Shown: positions 16,658-26,948, counted from the first letter of the stretch. The stretch: 64,000 bases of DNA from Ruminococcus sp. AM22-13 (GCF_003471165.1 NZ_QRIL01000013.1:1-64000); one strand, 5' to 3'. The notes: generated from the letters alone by a model not told the origin. Numbers and translations are program-made.

Positions 16658-17965
16658 ATGGCTAGATTAAATGAATGTATTTTATATCGTAACTTTGAAC
16701 ATGGTGAAATTCTTGATAAGATGGCAGAACTGATGAACGCCTGGGAACAGAAAGTGCCGGATCTGAAAGATAAGGAAGGAATGTTTTTCGAGTGTGCCAA
16801 CGGGCTTGTAGAAATGGCTGGCTCTTATGGCTTTTCCGGAAATCTGTGGCACTGTTATCTGACATTTCTTCTGGTAAATAATGAAAATGCTTTCAGTACA
16901 GCCTGCGAGATCAGAGGGGCTGTGAACGGAAGTATTAATGAACTGGCTATGAATGATTTTGGTGTATTTAAAGAATTATACGACTTTGACCTGACAGTAT
17001 TGGATGAGGCTTTTGGAATTTTATGCTGTAAGATTCTGAAGGATTACACAAACACCGGAAGTAACAGTAAGATGTTTAATTCCCGCATCAGAGACCGTAT
17101 CTGTGATCTGAGCCAAACACTGGCAGCAGCAGAAACAACAGAAGAATTTATGAAAGATATGGTACAGTTTTATAAAGACTTCGGTGTAGGAAAACTGGGA
17201 TTACATAAGGCGTTTCGTGTAGGACATGATGAGAATGATAATGTAGAGATTCAGCCGATTACAAGAATCGCTCATGTTAAACTGGAAGATTTGGTAGGCT
17301 ATGAAATTCCGAAACAGAAACTCATTGAGAATACAGAAGCCTTTGTAAGAGGCAGAAAAGCAAACAACTGTCTGTTGTTTGGTGATGCGGGTACAGGTAA
17401 ATCTTCAAGTATCAAAGGAATCCTGAACCGTTATTATGATGAGGGACTTCGAATTATTGAGGTGTACAAGCATCAGTTCCAGGATCTGAACGATGTGATC
17501 GCACAGATCAAAAACAGAAATTATAAATTTATCATTTATATGGATGACCTTTCCTTTGAGGAATTTGAGATTGAGTATAAATATCTGAAAGCAGTCATTG
17601 AAGGTGGTCTGGAGAAGAAACCGGATAATATTCTGATCTACGCAACAAGTAACAGAAGACATCTGGTAAGGGAAAAATCCAGTGATAAGCTGGAAATTAT
17701 GGATGATGACGATCTGCATTCCTCCGATACAGTACAGGAGAAACTTTCTCTTGTATATCGTTTTGGTGTTCGTATCTATTATGGTGCGCCAAGCAAGAAA
17801 GAATTCCAGACGATCGTCAAAGCGCTTGCGCAAAGAAACGGAATTACCATGCCGGAGGAAGAACTGCTTCTGGAAGCAAATAAGTGGGAACTTTCCCATG
17901 GCGGTCTTACAGGAAGAACTGCACAGCAGTTTATTGATCATCTGTTGGGAAAAGTTGAGGAGTAA
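16658..17965 (+). CDS. DUF815 family AAA+ ATPase
   Basis: A 435-residue protein: a helical N-terminal region of ~200 residues with no recognised domain, then an AAA+ ATPase of the DUF815 type. The Walker A is GDAGTGKSSS near residue 240, and the Walker B is FIIYMDDLSFEE near 290. YATSNRRHLVRE is a sensor-like segment, and GLTGRTAQQFIDHLLG closes the C-terminus. AAAGGAAG precedes the ATG. The family is widespread and uncharacterised. It stands 155 bases before ppx-ppk with no clear terminator between, so it may be linked to polyphosphate metabolism; that is only context. The preceding gap contains an imperfect hairpin (AAGCAAG...CTTGCTT). Confidence 0.85.
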   Translation: MARLNECILYRNFEHGEILDKMAELMNAWEQKVPDLKDKEGMFFECANGLVEMAGSYGFSGNLWHCYLTFLLVNNENAFSTACEIRGAVNGSINELAMNDFGVFKELYDFDLTVLDEAFGILCCKILKDYTNTGSNSKMFNSRIRDRICDLSQTLAAAETTEEFMKDMVQFYKDFGVGKLGLHKAFRVGHDENDNVEIQPITRIAHVKLEDLVGYEIPKQKLIENTEAFVRGRKANNCLLFGDAGTGKSSSIKGILNRYYDEGLRIIEVYKHQFQDLNDVIAQIKNRNYKFIIYMDDLSFEEFEIEYKYLKAVIEGGLEKKPDNILIYATSNRRHLVREKSSDKLEIMDDDDLHSSDTVQEKLSLVYRFGVRIYYGAPSKKEFQTIVKALAQRNGITMPEEELLLEANKWELSHGGLTGRTAQQFIDHLLGKVEE

Positions 17966-18120
17966 AAAATATTTGATAACTATTCTGTTGCCTGTTAAGT
18001 ACGGGAGTAAGAAAAAAGTTATGAAACTGAGTGAAATTTGGGGTATACGATTTTACAGATATCAGTTGCGATGAGCAGTGAGTCATGTGATTAAACTTAT
18101 ATAATAAAGGGGGAATACAT

Positions 18121-19659
18121 ATGGCAGTTATGACCTTTGCAGCTATTGACATCGGGTCTTATGAAGTAAGCATGAAAATTTTTGAGATGTCAAAGCGAAT
18201 CGGATTTCGGGAACTGAATGATGTCAGATACAGTCTGGAACTTGGAAAAGGGGTTTATTCCGGGGAAAAGATTGATTCGGAAATGCTGAATGTTTTATGC
18301 GAAGTGCTAAATGACTTTAAACGTCTGATGCAGGATTTTGGCGTAGATGAATATCGTGCCTGCGGAACCAGTGCGTTCAGGGAACTTGCTAATCCACTGA
18401 TTATCATTGAACAGATCTATCAGCGTACAGGTATGAAAATAGAAATCTTAAGCAGTGCAGAACAGCATTTCCTGGGATATAAATCAATTGCTGCGATTGA
18501 AAAAGGCTTCAAAAAGATGATCCAGAAAGGAACAGCAATTCTGGATGTAGGCGGCGGCAGTCTGCAGGTTTCCCTTTTTGATAAGGATGCGCTTGTTACG
18601 ACCCAGGGGCTGAAGATGGGAAGTTTGAGAATAAGACAGCGTCTGCAGGAACTGGAGAAATCTACGATTCACTATGATAAGCTGGTAGAAGAATTTATCC
18701 GCAATGACCTTACAAACTTCCAGAGGCTATATCTTAAGGATAAAGACATTAAGAATGTGATTCTTATGGGAGATTTTATCACAGATATGATCTTTCAGGA
18801 GGAGATGGAAGATAAGATCATCACGCGGGAAGAGTTTATGAAGCGCTATGAAGATACGGTGGGAAAATCTGTTGATCTGCTGGCTCAGGAGATGGAAATC
18901 GATCCGGAGTATGCCTCTCTTGTTGTTCCTACAATGGTTGTCTGCAAGAACTTTATTGATATTTTTAATGCGGAATCGCTCTGGGCACCGGGAGTTTCGC
19001 TTTTAGACGGAATTGCTTATGATTTTGCAGAGAAGAATAAATTTATCAAGAGTGTTCATAACTTTGAGAATGATATTCTGGTTACCTCAAAGAATATTGC
19101 AAAAAGATATTCCAGCAGTAAGAACCATATCCAGGGGACTATGAATCTGTGTCTGAATATTTTTGACAGTATGAAGAAGGTTCATGGTATGGGGGCGAGA
19201 GAACGCCTGTTGCTACAGATAGCGGCGCTGCTTCATGACTGTGGCAAATATATCAGTATGGGAAATGTCTCTGAGTGTTCTTATCAGATCATAATGTCCA
19301 CAGATATTATCGGTCTTTCTTCCCTGGAACGGCGGATGATCGCATGTGCAGTGCGATATAATACGTCAGCTTTTGCATATTATGATGAAATTCAGAATAT
19401 GGGAATGGCTATCGACAGAGAAAGCTATATCAAGATTGCGAAGATGACGGCAATTCTTCGTCTGGCCAATGCCATGGACAGAAGCCATTATCAGAAGGTA
19501 AAGGGAATCAAGACTGTACTCAAGGACAGAGAATTACAGATGATCGTGGATTCCAGTCAGGATATTTCTCTTGAACTGGGGCTATTAAAGGATAAAGTTG
19601 CATTTTTTGAAGAAGTATTTGGTATCCGTCTGGTTCTCAGACGTAAGGGAAGGGCGTAA
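18121..19659 (+). CDS. ppx: Exopolyphosphatase, Ppx/GppA family with HD domain
   Basis: The 512-residue protein has an actin-like Ppx/GppA fold in its first ~310 residues: FAAIDIGSYEVSMKIFEM (phosphate loop), CGTSAFRELAN, and the second phosphate loop AILDVGGGSLQVSLF near residue 140. The C-terminal part is an HD-type domain with ALLHDCGKYIS near 368. It should remove phosphate from polyphosphate or cleave pppGpp. GSYEV replaces the usual GSNSxRL, a modest deviation in the first loop. It is 12 bases before ppk1, the usual opposing pair. AAGGGGG precedes the start. Confidence 0.9.
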   Translation: MAVMTFAAIDIGSYEVSMKIFEMSKRIGFRELNDVRYSLELGKGVYSGEKIDSEMLNVLCEVLNDFKRLMQDFGVDEYRACGTSAFRELANPLIIIEQIYQRTGMKIEILSSAEQHFLGYKSIAAIEKGFKKMIQKGTAILDVGGGSLQVSLFDKDALVTTQGLKMGSLRIRQRLQELEKSTIHYDKLVEEFIRNDLTNFQRLYLKDKDIKNVILMGDFITDMIFQEEMEDKIITREEFMKRYEDTVGKSVDLLAQEMEIDPEYASLVVPTMVVCKNFIDIFNAESLWAPGVSLLDGIAYDFAEKNKFIKSVHNFENDILVTSKNIAKRYSSSKNHIQGTMNLCLNIFDSMKKVHGMGARERLLLQIAALLHDCGKYISMGNVSECSYQIIMSTDIIGLSSLERRMIACAVRYNTSAFAYYDEIQNMGMAIDRESYIKIAKMTAILRLANAMDRSHYQKVKGIKTVLKDRELQMIVDSSQDISLELGLLKDKVAFFEEVFGIRLVLRRKGRA

Positions 19660-19671
19660 AGGAGGATTACT

Positions 19672-21846
19672 ATGGATCTTGGAAAGTTTGAAAAGAAAGA
19701 ATATTTCGTAAACCGTGAGCTGAGCTGGCTGAAATTTGACGAGCGTGTTCTGAGTGAAGCAAGAGATAAGAATCTTCCTTTATTTGACAGGCTGAAATTC
19801 TTAAGTATCACCGCATCCAATCTGGATGAGTTCTTTATGGTACGTGTGGCATCTCTGAAAGATCAGGTACACGCAGGGTATCATAAGACAGATATTGCAG
19901 GAATGACTGCGAAAGAACAGCTGAAAGAAATCAGTGCACGCACTCATGAACTGGTACATGTGCAGTATAATACACTGAACCGTTCACTGCTTCCGGCGCT
20001 TGAGAAAGCAGGAATGCATCTGGTTGCTGCGCATGAAGATCTTACAGAAGAACAGAAAGCTTTTGTGGATCGTTACTTTGAAGATGATGTATATCCGGTG
20101 CTGACGCCTATGGCAATGGACTCTTCCAGACCATTCCCACTGATCAGAAATAAGACTTTGAATATTGGTGCGCTGATTTCAAAGAAAGATAAAGAGGATA
20201 AACTTAGCAGGAAGGACAAAGCTGAAGAGGAAGAACTCCTTTTTGCGACAGTCCAGGTGCCGTCAGTGCTTCCGAGAGTGGTTCAGATCCCATCGAAAAA
20301 GGATGGAGATACTACGGTAATTCTTCTGGAAGAAATTATTGAGAGAAATATTGATAAGCTGTTTTTGAGCTATGATGTAGTATGCGCGCATCCGTACCGT
20401 ATTATGCGTAATGCGGACCTTACCATTGATGAGGATGAGGCAGAGGATCTTCTTGTGGAAATCCAGCGCCAGCTAAAGAAACGCCAGTGGGGAGAAGTTA
20501 TTCGGCTTGAAGTGGAAGATAAGATGGATGAACGCCTGCTTAAGATTCTGAAAATGGAATTTGATATTAAAGAAGCAGATATTTTTGAAATCAATGGACC
20601 GCTGGATCTTACCATGCTTATGAAAGTATATGGAGCGGAAGGTTTTGATGCTTACAAAACACCGAGATATCAGCCGGCGCCTGTACCGGAATTTCAGAAT
20701 GACAAAGACATTTTTCAGGTGATACGTGAGGGAGATGTGTTCCTGCACCATCCTTATATGAGCTTTGATCCTGTTGTAAATTTCGTACGACAGGCGGCAA
20801 AAGATCCTGATGTTCTGGCTATTAAGCAGACTTTGTATCGTGTCAGTGGAAATTCTCCGATCATTGCCGCACTTGCGCAGGCGGCAGAGAATGGAAAACA
20901 GGTTTCTGTACTTGTGGAATTAAAGGCACGTTTTGATGAAGAGAACAATATCGTATGGGCGAAGAAGCTGGAAAAGGCGGGCTGTCATGTAATCTATGGT
21001 CTGGTAGGTCTTAAGACACACAGCAAGATTACATTGGTAGTACGCAGAGAAGAGACAGGGATCAGACGTTATGTACATCTGGCAACAGGAAACTATAATG
21101 ATTCTACTGCCAAACTTTATACAGATTGCGGTATTTTTACCTGCGATGAGCGCTTTGGGGAGGATGCAACTGCTGTATTTAACATGCTTTCCGGATATTC
21201 CGAGCCGAAATGCTGGAATAAGCTGATTGTAGCTCCAATCTGGATGAAAGACCGATTCCTGAGTCTGATCGAGAGAGAAGCAGAGAATGCGAAGAAGGGA
21301 TTGCCGGCGCATATCCGGGCTAAAATGAACTCTCTTTGCGATCCGAAGATCATGGCTGGACTTTATTATGCATCTTCTTGTGGAGTACAGGTGGAGCTTC
21401 TTGTCAGAGGCATTTGCTGTCTTAAAGTTGGAATACCGGGAGTCAGTGAAAATATTCAGGTCCGTTCTATTGTCGGAGAATTTCTGGAACACAGTCGCAT
21501 TTTCTATTTTGAGAATGGCGGAAATCCTGAAATTTATATGGGAAGTGCGGACTGGATGCCGCGTAACCTCGACCGACGTGTAGAGATTGTGTTTCCGGTG
21601 GAAGATGACAAAATTAAGAAAGAGCTGGAGCATGTGCTTGACCTTGAATTCAGGGACAATGTAAAGGCACATCTGTTACAGACGGACGGTACTTATACGA
21701 AACAGGATAAGCGAGGCAAGGTGCAGATCAATTCCCAGATGGAATTCTGTATGGAGGCGACAGAGAAAGCGGCACTTCATAAACATGAAGCAAAGAAATC
21801 CAGAGTGTTTATTCCGGCAGAGCCTGCGGAAGATATAGAGGATTAA
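19672..21846 (+). CDS. ppk1: Polyphosphate kinase 1
   Basis: The 724-residue enzyme reversibly transfers the ATP gamma-phosphate to a polyphosphate chain. The N-terminal domain begins FVNRELSWLKFDERVLSEA. The head domain follows, and the two PLD-like C-terminal domains carry the phosphohistidine motif GLKTHSKITLVVRRE, the YVHLATGNYN segment and a later HSRIFYFENGG. GGAGG precedes the ATG. It is co-transcribed with the Ppx-type gene 12 bases upstream and is closed by a terminator 8 bases after the stop. Confidence 0.97.
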   Translation: MDLGKFEKKEYFVNRELSWLKFDERVLSEARDKNLPLFDRLKFLSITASNLDEFFMVRVASLKDQVHAGYHKTDIAGMTAKEQLKEISARTHELVHVQYNTLNRSLLPALEKAGMHLVAAHEDLTEEQKAFVDRYFEDDVYPVLTPMAMDSSRPFPLIRNKTLNIGALISKKDKEDKLSRKDKAEEEELLFATVQVPSVLPRVVQIPSKKDGDTTVILLEEIIERNIDKLFLSYDVVCAHPYRIMRNADLTIDEDEAEDLLVEIQRQLKKRQWGEVIRLEVEDKMDERLLKILKMEFDIKEADIFEINGPLDLTMLMKVYGAEGFDAYKTPRYQPAPVPEFQNDKDIFQVIREGDVFLHHPYMSFDPVVNFVRQAAKDPDVLAIKQTLYRVSGNSPIIAALAQAAENGKQVSVLVELKARFDEENNIVWAKKLEKAGCHVIYGLVGLKTHSKITLVVRREETGIRRYVHLATGNYNDSTAKLYTDCGIFTCDERFGEDATAVFNMLSGYSEPKCWNKLIVAPIWMKDRFLSLIEREAENAKKGLPAHIRAKMNSLCDPKIMAGLYYASSCGVQVELLVRGICCLKVGIPGVSENIQVRSIVGEFLEHSRIFYFENGGNPEIYMGSADWMPRNLDRRVEIVFPVEDDKIKKELEHVLDLEFRDNVKAHLLQTDGTYTKQDKRGKVQINSQMEFCMEATEKAALHKHEAKKSRVFIPAEPAEDIED

Positions 21847-21853
21847 AAAATAT

Positions 21854-21893
21854 TCCTGCGAAAAAGCCTGGCTTTATGGGCTTTTTTGCAGGA
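21854..21893 (+). terminator. Terminator of ppx-ppk1
   Basis: TCCTGC plus AAAAAGCC pairs with GGCTTTTTT plus GCAGGA; a T-run forms part of the right arm. Confidence 0.75.
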
Positions 21894-21939
21894 AAAATTC
21901 GAGAAAAATAAAAAAATTGAAATTTTTTTAAAAAAGTAC

Positions 21940-21968
21940 TTGCATTTTAGAAAAAGATGGTGTATATT
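21940..21968 (+). promoter_or_regulatory. Promoter of tRNA-Glu
   Basis: -35 TTGCAT (21940-21945) and -10 TATATT (21963-21968) with a 17-base spacer, about 40 bases before the tRNA. Confidence 0.7.
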
Positions 21969-22009
21969 AAACGAGTCGACAGGGAACAGACAGTTGACAC
22001 GAAACAAAT

Positions 22010-22081
22010 GGCCAGTTGGTCAAGGGGTTAAGACGTCGCCCTCTCACGGCGAAAACACGGGTTCGATTCCCGTACTGGCTG
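22010..22081 (+). tRNA. tRNA-Glu (anticodon CTC)
   Basis: Acceptor arms GGCCAGT and ACTGGCT pair with a G-U at the first position. The anticodon stem TCGCC/GGCGA holds loop CTCTCAC, giving anticodon CTC. The T-arm carries GGGTTCGATTCCC. No CCA is encoded. The common UUC-reading isoacceptor is not in this window. Confidence 0.93.
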
Positions 22082-22108
22082 CTACTAAATAGTGAGAACT
22101 TAGGAAAA

Positions 22109-22141
22109 ATGATCAGAATTTCGATTCTGGTCATTTTTTTT
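22109..22141 (+). terminator. Terminator of tRNA-Glu
   Basis: AATGATCAGAAT-TTCG-ATTCTGGTCATT forms a twelve-pair hairpin with a stable TTCG loop, followed by seven or more T. Confidence 0.85.
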
Positions 22142-22195
22142 CGGATTTTATCCGGATACTCACAGATTTTGACAAAATATATTTGAGTAGCATAC

Positions 22196-22224
22196 TTGAA
22201 AAATGAGAATAATTCATTTATAAT
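22196..22224 (+). promoter_or_regulatory. Promoter of the topoisomerase gene pair
   Basis: -35 TTGAAA (22196-22201) and -10 TATAAT (22219-22224), spacer 17. The start near 22231 gives a leader of about 240 bases that contains the palindromic unit at 22265-22433. Confidence 0.8.
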
Positions 22225-22264
22225 ACAGAACAAACGTTTGCAATATGGCATGAAAAATATATTT

Positions 22265-22433
22265 TGATATCTACGGATTGCTCCGCTGCAAGGCAGCTCC
22301 CGCAATCCTCAAACATTCGGAATCCGCAGATTTACTACGTAAATCGCTACTTCCTCATGTTTGGCGGGTCCCAAGTTCAAAAGTCTTATCGTGCAAGCAC
22401 GAACGACTTTCTGACCTTTTGACCCTGATATCA
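22265..22433. repeat. Mosaic palindromic repeat in the topoisomerase leader
   Basis: The unit is bounded by TGATATC and GATATCA. Within it are GGATTGC...GCAATCC, ATTTAC/GTAAAT, CGTGCAAGCACG and AAGTC...GACTTT pairings, so nearly all of the ~170 bases can fold. It has no coding capacity. It lies between a consensus promoter and the subunit B gene. The bounded, multi-hairpin design suggests a dispersed repeat or a structured leader RNA; sequence alone does not decide. Confidence 0.5.
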
Positions 22434-22471
22434 TGTAAATAGATTATAGATAGAAAGGAAATGTAACAGAC

Positions 22472-24397
22472 ATGGCAAAGCAAAACACCTATGATGCAGG
22501 GAGTATCTCTGTCCTTGAGGGCCTGGAGGCGGTTCGTAAGCGTCCCGGAATGTACATCGGAAGTGTTTCACGAAAGGGACTTAACCATCTGATCTATGAA
22601 ATCGTAGATAATGCGGTAGATGAACATCTGGCAGGATATTGCAGCCTGATCCATGTAGTGCTGGAAAAGGACGGCTCCTGTACAGTTACGGATAATGGAC
22701 GAGGAATTCCGGTGGATATGCATGAGAAGGGAGTGTCGGCAGAGAGGCTTGTATTTACAACTCTTCATGCAGGCGGTAAATTTGATAACTCTGCTTACAA
22801 AACAAGCGGAGGACTTCATGGAGTTGGTTCTTCAGTTGTCAATGCGCTGTCTACATATCTTGATATCAAGATCAGCCGTGACGGATATGTACATCATGAT
22901 CATTATGAAAGAGGAATCCCGACACTTGAGCTGGAAGAAGGACTTCTGCCGAAACTGGGCAAGACCAGACAGACGGGAACCAGCATTAATTTCCTTCCGG
23001 ATCCGGAAATTTTTGAAAAGACCAGGTTTTCAGCAACTGAGGTAAAGAGCAGACTTCATGAGACTGCATATCTTAACCCGGAGCTGACGATTCATTTTGA
23101 AGATAAAAGAGGTGCGGAAGTAGAAGATATCACCTATCATGAGCCGGATGGAATCATTGGATTTATCAAAGATCTGAATCATAGTGCAGAGGTTCTGCAT
23201 GATCCGGTTTATCTGAAAGGCGAGGCTGATGGTATCCAGGTAGAAGTAGCATTTCAGTTTACCAACGAATTCCGCGAGAATGTGTTGGGCTTCTGCAACA
23301 ATATTTATAATGCAGAAGGCGGTACACATCTGACCGGATTTAAGACCACATTTACGACAGTAATGAATACTTATGCCAGAGAAATCGGTATTCTTAAGGA
23401 TAAAGATCCGAATTTTACCGGTGCTGATATCCGTAATGGTATGACAGCGGTTGTATCTATCAAACATCCGGAACCTCGATTTGAAGGACAGACAAAGACG
23501 AAGCTGGATAATCAGGATGCATCCCGTGCTACAGGTAAGGTAGTCGGAGAACAGATGGTACTCTACTTTGACCGAAATCTGGAGACTCTTAAGACAATTC
23601 TTTCCTGTGCGGAAAAAGCGGCTAAGATCCGTAAAACAGAGGAGAGAGCAAAGACCAATCTTCTGACGAAACAGAAATATTCTTTTGACTCGAATGGGAA
23701 GCTGGCAAACTGCGAGAAGAAAGATCCCTCCCAGTGTGAGATTTTTATCGTAGAGGGAGATTCTGCGGGTGGCTCTGCCAAAACTGCGCGTAACCGTAAC
23801 TATCAGGCAATTCTGCCGATCAGAGGTAAGATCCTGAACGTTGAGAAGGCAACAATTGATAAAGTACTTGCCAACGCGGAAATCAAGACGATGATTAATG
23901 CGTTTGGATGTGGATTCTCCGAAGGATATGGAAATGATTTTGATATTACGAAGCTTCGCTATGATAAGATCGTTATCATGGCCGATGCCGATGTGGATGG
24001 TGCGCATATTTCCACACTGCTCCTTACATTGTTCTATCGATTTATGCCGGATCTGATCACTGAGGGGCATGTATATATTGCCATGCCACCACTGTATAAG
24101 GTTATGCCGAAGAAGGGGCAGGAAGAATATTTGTATGATGATAAGGCACTGGAGAAGTACAGACGTGCTCATAAACCGGGAAGCTTTACCTTACAGAGAT
24201 ATAAAGGTCTTGGAGAAATGGATGCAGAGCAGCTCTGGGAGACAACTCTGAATCCGGAGACAAGAATGATGAAACGTGTGGAGATCGAGGACGCGAGACT
24301 GGCATCCAGTGTGACTGAGATTCTGATGGGAAGCGATGTCCCGCCGAGAAAGAAATTTATCTATGAGCATGCACAGGATGCGGAACTGGATATCTGA
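22472..24397 (+). CDS. parE: Type IIA DNA topoisomerase subunit B (ParE/GyrB family)
   Basis: The 641-residue ATPase subunit has the GHKL fold (EIVDNAVDEHLAG, VTDNGRGIPVD, YKTSGGLHGVGSSVVNALS), a transducer domain (~220-390) and a Toprim domain with EGDSAGGSAK and MADADVDGAH. The C-terminal RYKGLGEMDAEQLWETT is the shared family end. No ~170-residue insertion of the proteobacterial GyrB type is present. I favour topoisomerase IV (ParE) because the YKTSGG form is ParE-like and the partner A subunit lacks a GyrA box, but a second gyrase-like enzyme remains possible. AAAGGAAATG precedes the start. Confidence 0.75.
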   Translation: MAKQNTYDAGSISVLEGLEAVRKRPGMYIGSVSRKGLNHLIYEIVDNAVDEHLAGYCSLIHVVLEKDGSCTVTDNGRGIPVDMHEKGVSAERLVFTTLHAGGKFDNSAYKTSGGLHGVGSSVVNALSTYLDIKISRDGYVHHDHYERGIPTLELEEGLLPKLGKTRQTGTSINFLPDPEIFEKTRFSATEVKSRLHETAYLNPELTIHFEDKRGAEVEDITYHEPDGIIGFIKDLNHSAEVLHDPVYLKGEADGIQVEVAFQFTNEFRENVLGFCNNIYNAEGGTHLTGFKTTFTTVMNTYAREIGILKDKDPNFTGADIRNGMTAVVSIKHPEPRFEGQTKTKLDNQDASRATGKVVGEQMVLYFDRNLETLKTILSCAEKAAKIRKTEERAKTNLLTKQKYSFDSNGKLANCEKKDPSQCEIFIVEGDSAGGSAKTARNRNYQAILPIRGKILNVEKATIDKVLANAEIKTMINAFGCGFSEGYGNDFDITKLRYDKIVIMADADVDGAHISTLLLTLFYRFMPDLITEGHVYIAMPPLYKVMPKKGQEEYLYDDKALEKYRRAHKPGSFTLQRYKGLGEMDAEQLWETTLNPETRMMKRVEIEDARLASSVTEILMGSDVPPRKKFIYEHAQDAELDI

Positions 24398-24521
24398 TAT
24401 CCGGAAATTGATTGCAAATCGAATAGTTACTGGTACATTGCTTTTTTGAAATAATGTACTGGATTTTGGTAAATAAATAAACAGATATGCCGGTGTGTAT
24501 CTGAACGGAGGAATGAAATAA

Positions 24522-26768
24522 ATGGAAACAAAACAGGAGAATGTAATCCCTACCGACTATGCGGAGGTTATGCAGAAATCCTATATCGATTACGCCATGA
24601 GTGTTATTATCTCCAGAGCCCTGCCGGATGTGCGTGACGGATTGAAACCGGTACAGAGAAGAACACTGTATGATATGTATGAACTGGGAATCCGTTATGA
24701 TCGGCCATACAGAAAATGTGCCCGTATCGTAGGTGATACCATGGGTAAATATCACCCGCATGGTGACAGCTCCATCTATGAGGCACTTGTAGTAATGGCA
24801 CAGGATTTTAAGAAAGGTAAGACGCTGGTCGACGGACATGGAAATTTTGGTTCTATCGAGGGTGACGGTGCAGCGGCTATGCGATATACAGAAGCCAGAC
24901 TTGAGAAACTGACACAGGATGTATTTCTTGAAGATCTGGATAAGAATGTGGTTGATTTCATGCCAAACTTTGACGAGACAGAGAAGGAGCCGGTGGTACT
25001 TCCTGTCAGAATCCCGAATCTGCTTGTAAACGGAGCAGACGGTATTGCAGTCGGCATGGCAACCAGCATTCCGCCTCACAATCTGGGAGAGGTTGTAGAT
25101 GCTGTAAAAGCATATATGAAGAATAATGACATCAGCGTAAAAGGTCTGATGCGTTATCTCAAAGGACCTGATTTCCCGACTGGCGGTCTGGTAGTAAATA
25201 AGGATGACCTGCTTAAAATCTATGAGACAGGAACTGGAAAGCTCCGCGTCAGAGGTAAAGTAGAAACAGTGAAGCTTAAAGGTGGCAGACAGCAGCTGGT
25301 GATCACTGAAATTCCATATACTATGATTGGCGCAAATATCGGAAAATTCTTGAATGATATTGCTACTCTTGTAGAGAATAAGAAGACAACCGATATTGTA
25401 GATATTTCTAATCAGTCTTCTAAAGAAGGAATACGAATCGTTCTTGATTTAAAGCGTGATGCAGATGTAGAGAATCTTACAAATATGCTTTACAAGAAGA
25501 CCAAGCTGGAAGACACTTTTGGCGTAAATATGCTTGCGGTAGCAGACGGCAGACCGGAGACACTGAGTCTGAAACAGGTGATTGAGTATCATGTTGATTT
25601 CGTGTTTGATGTCACGACCAGAAAGTACACCACACTTCTTAACAAAGAGCAGGAGAAAAAAGAAATCCAGGAAGGTCTGATTAAGGCTTGCGATGTGATC
25701 GACCTGATTATTGAAATTCTGCGGGGAAGCAAGAATCGTGAGCAGGTAAAGAAATGCCTGGTTGACGGCGTGACAGAGGGAATCAAGTTTAAGAGTAAAG
25801 CAAGCGAGAAAGCTGCGCAGAAGCTTCTGTTCTCAGAAAAGCAGGCGGCAGCAATCCTGGATATGCGTCTGTATAAACTGATCGGTCTGGAAATTGAAGC
25901 ACTTCAGGCAGATTATGCAGAAACAATGAAGAATATCGCATTATATGAGGACATTCTGAATAATTATGATTCTATGGCGGATGTGATCATGAAAGATCTG
26001 GATAAGATCAAGAAAGAATATGGAACAAAACGCCGTACAGTAATAGAGAATGCGGAGGAAGTCATATACGAAGAGAAGAAGATGGAAGAGATGGAAGTTA
26101 CATTCCTGATGGACCGTTTTGGATATATGCGAATTATTGATAAATCTGCTTATGAGAGAAATAAAGAGGCCGCCAATGCTGAGAATAAGTACGTATTTAA
26201 TTGTATGAATACGGATAAAATCTGTATCTTTACAGACAGTGGAAAGATGCACAGTATTAAAGTGGCTGATATTCCGCTGGTACGTTTCAGAGATAAAGGC
26301 ACACCGGCAGATAATCTGAGTAATTATGACAGCGCGCAGGAGCGAATGATTTATGTAGCACCGCTGGCGGCTGTAAAAGAAAATACGCTGTTGTTTGTTA
26401 CTGCGTCTTCTATGTGTAAGCTGGTCAACGGTGCTGAGTTTGAAGCGTCAAAGAGAACAATCGTGTCTACTAAACTGGCAGAAGATGATACGCTGATCTT
26501 TGTAGGAGCGGCGGATGAAATGGAACAGGTAGTCCTTCAGAGTGAGGGTGGATATTTCCTGAGATTCCAGAAACAGGATGTTTCTTCTATGAAGAAAACA
26601 TCGATTGGTGTGCGAGGAATGAAACTTGCGGAAGGAGATAAGCTTGATCATGCATATCTTTTAGAGAGCCGTCAGGAATACACCATTACCTATCACGATA
26701 AACCTTATGTACTCAACAAAGTGAAACTTTCCAAGCGGGACAGTAAGGGAGTGAAACCGCGTGTATAG
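24522..26768 (+). CDS. parC: Type IIA DNA topoisomerase subunit A (ParC/GyrA family)
   Basis: The 748-residue DNA-cleaving subunit shows [25 protein letters not shown] at the N-terminus, written here only in parts: [17 protein letters not shown], then [19 protein letters not shown], and the active-site tyrosine in [13 protein letters not shown] near residue 123. A coiled-coil tower region (~350-490) follows. The last ~230 residues form an imperfect beta-pinwheel with no QRRGG(R/K)G GyrA box, which argues for decatenase (ParC-like) rather than supercoiling activity. GGAGG precedes the start. It is 124 bases after subunit B. Confidence 0.75.
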   Translation: METKQENVIPTDYAEVMQKSYIDYAMSVIISRALPDVRDGLKPVQRRTLYDMYELGIRYDRPYRKCARIVGDTMGKYHPHGDSSIYEALVVMAQDFKKGKTLVDGHGNFGSIEGDGAAAMRYTEARLEKLTQDVFLEDLDKNVVDFMPNFDETEKEPVVLPVRIPNLLVNGADGIAVGMATSIPPHNLGEVVDAVKAYMKNNDISVKGLMRYLKGPDFPTGGLVVNKDDLLKIYETGTGKLRVRGKVETVKLKGGRQQLVITEIPYTMIGANIGKFLNDIATLVENKKTTDIVDISNQSSKEGIRIVLDLKRDADVENLTNMLYKKTKLEDTFGVNMLAVADGRPETLSLKQVIEYHVDFVFDVTTRKYTTLLNKEQEKKEIQEGLIKACDVIDLIIEILRGSKNREQVKKCLVDGVTEGIKFKSKASEKAAQKLLFSEKQAAAILDMRLYKLIGLEIEALQADYAETMKNIALYEDILNNYDSMADVIMKDLDKIKKEYGTKRRTVIENAEEVIYEEKKMEEMEVTFLMDRFGYMRIIDKSAYERNKEAANAENKYVFNCMNTDKICIFTDSGKMHSIKVADIPLVRFRDKGTPADNLSNYDSAQERMIYVAPLAAVKENTLLFVTASSMCKLVNGAEFEASKRTIVSTKLAEDDTLIFVGAADEMEQVVLQSEGGYFLRFQKQDVSSMKKTSIGVRGMKLAEGDKLDHAYLLESRQEYTITYHDKPYVLNKVKLSKRDSKGVKPRV

Positions 26769-26890
26769 TATATTTCGGTGAATCATGTGGAAAATGTTTT
26801 TGGACATACTTAAATGTGCCTGAAAACTGTTATTTACAGCCTGAAAAATTGGCAAATGCGGTAAATTACAAGGTTTTTACGGGAAAAGCC

Positions 26891-26919
26891 TTGCAATTCT
26901 CTGACATTGGTGTTACAAT
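26891..26919 (+). promoter_or_regulatory. Promoter of the rimP-nusA-infB operon
   Basis: -35 TTGCAA (26891-26896) and -10 TACAAT (26914-26919) with a 17-base spacer and TGT just before the -10, an extended -10 form. Confidence 0.8.
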
Positions 26920-26948
26920 ACACCTAAATTAGAACTTGCAGACATAGG

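Noticed and set aside
23030..24172. A 380-codon - strand frame opposite the topoisomerase subunit B gene
   Set aside because: It is a shadow of the conserved gene, with low-complexity Cys/Ile-rich translation and no start signal.
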